From positions 19,714,001 through 19,778,000 of the forward strand of contig OU612068.1 of assembly GCA_914767715.1 (NCBI GenBank): a stretch of DNA of 64,000 nucleotides. Reading direction: 5' to 3'. The translations under genes were made by a program, and so were the position numbers. Positions 59,366 through 64,000 of the stretch are shown here, piece by piece. Every line of letters starts with the position of its first letter. Positions within the stretch are counted from its first letter, which is position 1. This DNA comes from Membranipora membranacea (lineage: Eukaryota > Bryozoa > Gymnolaemata > Cheilostomatida > Membraniporidae). The notes under the pieces were generated by a model. That model searched no databases and had not been told where the DNA came from. It saw nothing but the letters and a program-made list of their open reading frames with translations.

Positions 59366-62184
59366 GTCGTTTTATATCACACTCTTTTGATATTGATGTT
59401 TCGACATGATAAAACGTTGATGTGATACATTTTGTTTCAATTGAGATGGACAACAAAATATTTCCAGACTGACAGATTTTTCAGACTGTGTATATAATGT
59501 ACTGGTTACAGCGTCTTTTTACCTGCGTTGTAGTTTGGTATTATACTGATTAAATTTTGAATAAATACCTCTATCTTGGCATCAATTGTTCACGCAGTTT
59601 CATTCTTATTACAGAGCCAGGAGTATAATGAGAGCTTGAACAAGATGATATTACATTAATACAGCAACAAGAAGTCTCATCCTGTCCCTACCACATTTAC
59701 TGCCTCATCCAACGCATATGATCTCATAACTATCAACAGATGAACGACACACAATAATATACAATTATAACTTGAAAAGGCTATCCAACTCCAAGTGATG
59801 CACCCGTCGGTGTCAAGTCCTAAGGTAGAGATAGAGTTTACAGTAAAAATTAGAAGACAATCTCTCAGCTCAGTATAACATAGAGTTCCTATTTTATGCC
59901 CTCTTATATATTATAACCTGACACTTTTAGTGTATTTTTTCTATCTCAGGGTAAACAGAATAATTTTGTAATTGATCCTATATTCTATGTTATACAGTGC
60001 AAAAATTTTGTCATGCACAAATTTAGCAAGAAATACTTTTTTTTCTCATATATTGCACTTTTATATTGAAGAATTGATACATCAAATCAAAACACATACA
60101 TAAATTGCGATATACTAGTTCAGGGACAGATATGTCACCCTAGGTCATGATATATATAAGTGTGTACAAGTCACTGGATTGCGTAGAGACAATATTATGC
60201 CCATCGTCTGCCTTGATTTAGACAAAAAAATGTGTGTAAGGAGTTGTCTCAAAAACATCAAAATGTACACAACTCTTAACTACATAACAGGTACCACTCT
60301 TACTTAGAACTCGGATACTGATGACATAAGTAGATAAAACTACAGATAACTAAGGCCGAAAAAATACATCATACATCACCGATCATGAGACATTTCTCTG
60401 AGTTTATTCCAGGAAATCCAGCTGTTGATTGCATGAAGAACTCTTGTGAATGTATGCTGTTTTATCTGAAGAGTACTCCAATACAGCAACAAACCAACCT
60501 AAAACAAACATCAGCTATTATGATGGTTAAACCACGGGAGATTTTCCTTATTCTTTACTACGTTAACAGCACCTAGAAGCATATGATGTAGAACCACATA
60601 CATAGTTAATAATATGCCATGGCAATGTACCTGTTGTCCTGCAGTAAGAAACATGAATCGAATATTAATTGGCTTCAGCATCGTAAACACAATCTGTAAT
60701 TCATGTCAAAAAAGCCCATAATTTGGGAAATGTGGGCAGTTCTTGAGACTTATTGGTAATCATAAATGTATATCGTGATCATAATGGCAAGTTTCATTAA
60801 TAACTAAGAGACAACTCCACACAGCGACAAAGACACCTATGTGTTTGTTTGAAGTGCTCTCCTTGGGTACATGGAAGGTCGGAAAGTGGTTGGCAATGTA
60901 ACAACACTACCAGCTACCCAGACAGAGTTTGAGCATTTAAACTATGAGTTTAATCCATAAACTTATAGAGAAATCTATAAGTTTATGGTTTAATCTAATG
61001 AGAAAAGCCATAACAATTAACTTTAATTATGTCATCGAATTGTTAGCTCACCTGCTCCAACTGTCAGTTCACTCTGGTGCTTAAAGTACCTGCTCTTATT
61101 GACAGCTTTGAGCTCAGCCCTCTGCATCAAATTGTCTGTCAGCATTTCATTGTGGAACATCGATGGTGCCAAACCTTTCAGAATAGCATCTGGATTAATT
61201 TTATTTTGATTGGGGATCAGGATGCATATTGATTGTCGTGGCTGCTTCTTTTTGTGATCAGTGGCCAGTACCCAAAACCTCTACAGGACGCTTCTCAAAT
61301 GCTACAGGGGACCCATGAATTGTGAGGGGGGGGTTTACCTTAAAATATAAGGTGGGTATAAAGATGTTATGCAAATAAGGGTTTTCATGGTTCATGGTTT
61401 ATTATGAGTCCGGGGCAGACACATTGCGAAAAGGGATATAACTAAGGAGTGACTTTTGTTAACATAATATGCAGATGCAGCAAATTACACCCAACTCAAT
61501 ACTGAGAGGAAGTGGTATTAGGAATGAACTCGTCATGTGCTGAGTTTTCTAAGAGGAGCATAGGCCTGAATCATTTTGAAATGGTGAGTCGTTATCTGAT
61601 GATCGAGAGGAGAAGATCTAATTTTACAAATTCTAAGAAACATGCAGTTCCATATTCACACGTCTACTGTGCAAAAATGACGTGCATTCCCTACTACTGT
61701 TTGTTAGAAAACCCACACTCCACATGTAAAATGCCAGCAACAAACAGATCGAACCAAAATAGAATATTATAAAGCCTTATGTATGTACTTATAAAAAGGG
61801 CAGAGAGCATGCATGAGTCATCTGGAGTGTTCATCTAAATGCCGAACTGATATCGAATCAAGAATTGTAAGAGGTAAACAGAGTTCATGTAACATGAGAA
61901 TCAAATGCCAAAACGTGACCAACAAATTACTCTACAAACATGAGGGGTCTGATTTCAAGCTGAATGTTGATGACTTATATTATTGATTTCATCAATCTCC
62001 ACCAAATGGCTTCTCTGCTTAATTGAGCATCCAACTCGCATCGACAAAATTTTCAATGATGATGAAACTCAGCACAAAAAAATTATTTTATATGGTAAGC
62101 AGCAATCATAGGTAAGATACGACACACTAACCACGATCAAATCTTGGGAATTCCAAGCATATAACTGACGATGGAAAACCCATT
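59366..62184. other. Spacer downstream of cofilin D (inverted copy of the A-B spacer)
   Basis: The sequence is collinear, in reverse complement, with 37.8-39.1 kb over at least 59.4-60.8 kb, including a decayed copy of the small membrane open frame (about 60170-60390 minus). A 61 kb segment (CTATAAGTTTATGG and its complement near 60960-60990) forms a short hairpin. A poly-G run lies at 61323-61331. No gene. Confidence 0.6.
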
Positions 62185-62566
62185 GGGAAACCCCATTTGA
62201 GCTCACAGGCAGTTCCTAATATGGTATTGATTTCCTTATATGGAAAGAGAAACTCCCTCAGCAACAACAGGGGATATACCATTGAAAAACCTTCGTACTC
62301 TCACTTTAAAATCAGGAGAGTGCCACATTCTACAATCAGAACTCAACAGACGATCAACCCAGCACCAACCCACCAACTCAACTATAAACTACGAGATCAG
62401 ATTATTTATAGAACACCACTACTCTACAACACCTCACATATACTTCTGCACTGCCAATCCAAAGATGGTGAGTAGATCATCACAATAATAAGAATTTACC
62501 TTTTATTGGATACTAACTATTAACTCTACTAAATTTAAATACTGATGTTCAAACTTACATCTGTAT
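62185..62566 (+). pseudogene. Cofilin fragment E: promoter, 5' UTR, start codon and part of intron 1 only
   Basis: The sequence matches gene A upstream DNA: GGGAAACCCC (62185-62194), CArG boxes CCTAATATGG (62215-62224) and CCTTATATGG (62234-62243), TTTAAAA where A has TATAAAA (62305-62311), a 5' UTR ending GCCAATCCAAAG, then ATG (62465-62467) and a GTGAGT donor. Intron 1 follows that of A (CTTTTATTGGATACTAACTA) until about 62566, where it is replaced by the repeat at 62567. No exons 2-4 follow inside the window, so it cannot make the protein here. Confidence 0.8.
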
Positions 62567-63528
62567 AGGATTTGCATGTCATGACAGTTCTCACTTCTCG
62601 CTAGCCTCGTAATGAATCACATTATATCCACATCGTCACAATTTATTATGCACCGTGCAAATCCAAAATCCTCATTTTTATTTAGTCTTCATCTTCACTA
62701 AGAAGCGGAGAGATCTATCTCTCTCGGCACACACATCGTCAAACATCTCTGGAGGGGTGATGCTGGTGTCGGATATTTGACCAACTTGAGGCCGAATACC
62801 CATCAGAATGGAGACTGCTCTTCTATTCATTCTTGCTCATGTTTATTTTGTATGGAGTTAATCCCTTCCTGTTGAGGAAGGAGGCAACTCCATACAAAAA
62901 GTGTTTTGTTGTCTAACCAAATTCATCCAGAATGTTTCATTGTGAATTTACTAATGACTCGTAGTTTAGAAGCCTTTTTGACATTAATATCAATTTTTAT
63001 TCTTGAATAATAAACTAAATTAAACAGTAAGTAATTACCAAAAAAGCAATCTATACCACACCAGAAAAAGAGTGCTCTCCAAACAGAAATGACCAGCCTT
63101 GATGTCCACCCGGTTTTAAATGCACCGGCGTTCATCACTGTTGGTAGACATGGGCCAAAAAATGGAGATGGTGTTTGCCAAACAACCAATTTAATTTTGA
63201 AAATAGAAATGCAAAAGATTTGGATTTCCCTTGATAAAACAGAGATTGTATTTTGACTTTTCGCCCGATTAAAATAATTCAATTTTACATAAATATTGAA
63301 ACGGGATCAATGAAGGTTGAGTTGGTACAAGTTTCAAAAATTTTGACTACATTGGTATTTCTGAATGCTGGCGTATGCAGGCCCGTAGTTTTAGGAGAGG
63401 CAGGGAGCCACCGGACCTAGAGAGCTAAATAAGGTGGGCTAACAACAAATAAATTGAATAATCCATGTCATAAACAGCTCCTTTGGGATTTCCTTTTGTT
63501 TGCTATTTAGGTTGCGTTAATATGGGTA

Positions 63529-63917
63529 CCGTAATCCCTCACCTATAGATCCGGACGTATAAGTGAAGGCGGCTATAAGAGAGTAGTATATAGACGACTA
63601 TCATTTGAAGCATTATTATATTTAGTTTGGACCAAAACGTATTACAATCACCGAAGATGAATAGCTCAGTGGTAGAGCAATAGCTCAGTGGTAGAGCGTT
63701 TGACTTGTAAACATGGAGTTGTGAGTTCGAAACCCACTGAGGGCAGTTTTTTTCCCAAAACTACTTAGTTCATTTGTAGTGAGTGTAGTGTAGTGAGTGT
63801 CTTAGAGCAGTGGGGTGTCTTATAGCTGTGGGGTGTCTTATAGCTGGAGCATTTTTATTTTTTCTGAGGGGGGTGATTCACTTATAAGTCCGGTGACTTA
63901 TAGGTAAGGGATTACGG
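63529..63917. mobile_element. 389-base MITE with TA target duplication
   Basis: The terminal inverted repeats start CCGTAATCCCTCACCTATA (left) and CCGTAATCCCTTACCTATA (right, read inverted) and extend about 33 bases. It is flanked by TA on both sides, and the empty site GGGTATATC is present in the left copy of the host repeat (about 25660). This is the arrangement of a Tc1/mariner-derived MITE. It contains a tRNA-like segment. Confidence 0.88.
63660..63746 (+). pseudogene. tRNA-like sequence (Thr-UGU-like) with duplicated D-arm, inside the MITE
   Basis: TAGCTCAGTGGTAGAGC (D-arm/A-box) occurs twice in tandem, followed by an anticodon-loop-like CTTGTAA and a T-arm GTGAGTTCGAAACCCAC with B-box GTTCGAAAC. 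The 3' side TGAGGGCA has no good 5' partner and the anticodon stem is weak, so it is a pseudo-tRNA, though its pol III promoter boxes look intact. Confidence 0.6.
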
Positions 63918-64000
63918 TATATCAAAAAGTTCACATTGATCAAGTAAGAAAATAACTCAGTTTTGTGTTCATGGGACTAATTGTAAAATAACAAATGGTA

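Larger units (their letters stand above)
62567..64000 (-). repeat. Inverted repeat pair, right copy (runs off the window)
   Basis: It is the reverse complement of 25575-26615. Its left border is at AGGATTTGCATGTCATG, exactly where similarity to cofilin A intron 1 ends, so the element inserted into, or was joined to, the fifth cofilin copy. It keeps the same 100-plus codon open frame (63282-62923 minus) and carries a further insertion (63529-63917). Confidence 0.75.

Overview
This window looks like AT-rich, intron-containing invertebrate nuclear DNA. The genes have short exons, GT-AG introns of tens to about 1,800 bases, TATA boxes and AATAAA signals, and the spaces between them are full of foldback repeats, MITEs and a tRNA-derived SINE. 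A non-bilaterian such as a demosponge (Amphimedon-like) fits the gene families and compact layout best. That is an inference, not a match I could run.

Layout. 0-3.5 kb (-): a multi-exon copy of a large, uncharacterised, probably transposase-derived family, broken by a stop and a frameshift and running off the left edge. 3.5-17.9 kb: no gene; several hairpin elements, a tandem duplication, and a 3.6 kb foldback with arms of about 1.45 kb. 17.9-24.6 kb (+): a protein of more than 1,000 residues with an N-terminal Cys/His cluster and no family I recognise. 24.6-30.7 kb: SINE, a repeat shared in inverted orientation with 62.6-64 kb, a 71-base tandem repeat and a near-perfect 177-base-arm hairpin. 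30.7-33.3 kb (+): a tentative three-exon gene. 35.1-45.1 kb (-): three ADF/cofilin genes (A, B, C). 46.5-50.1 kb (+): an 8-exon gene for a 446-residue protein with an N-myristoylation signal. 50.8-53.9 kb (-): a cytosolic sulfotransferase gene with a probable frameshift. 56.7-62.6 kb (+): an inverted duplicate of the cofilin block with a complete fourth gene (D) and a fifth promoter plus first exon (E), cut off at the repeat at 62.57 kb.

The most striking signal is in the cofilin cluster. All five copies have two CArG (SRF-type) boxes whose starts are exactly 19 bases apart, about 60-110 bases before the TATA box, with a kB-like GGGRNWYYCC-type site 20-35 bases further upstream. SRF control of actin-cytoskeleton genes is well known in bilaterians. 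Here the arrangement has survived tandem and inverted duplication while the N-terminal phosphorylation-site region of the proteins diverged. All exon models were read by eye from splice sites and phase; none was checked against transcripts.
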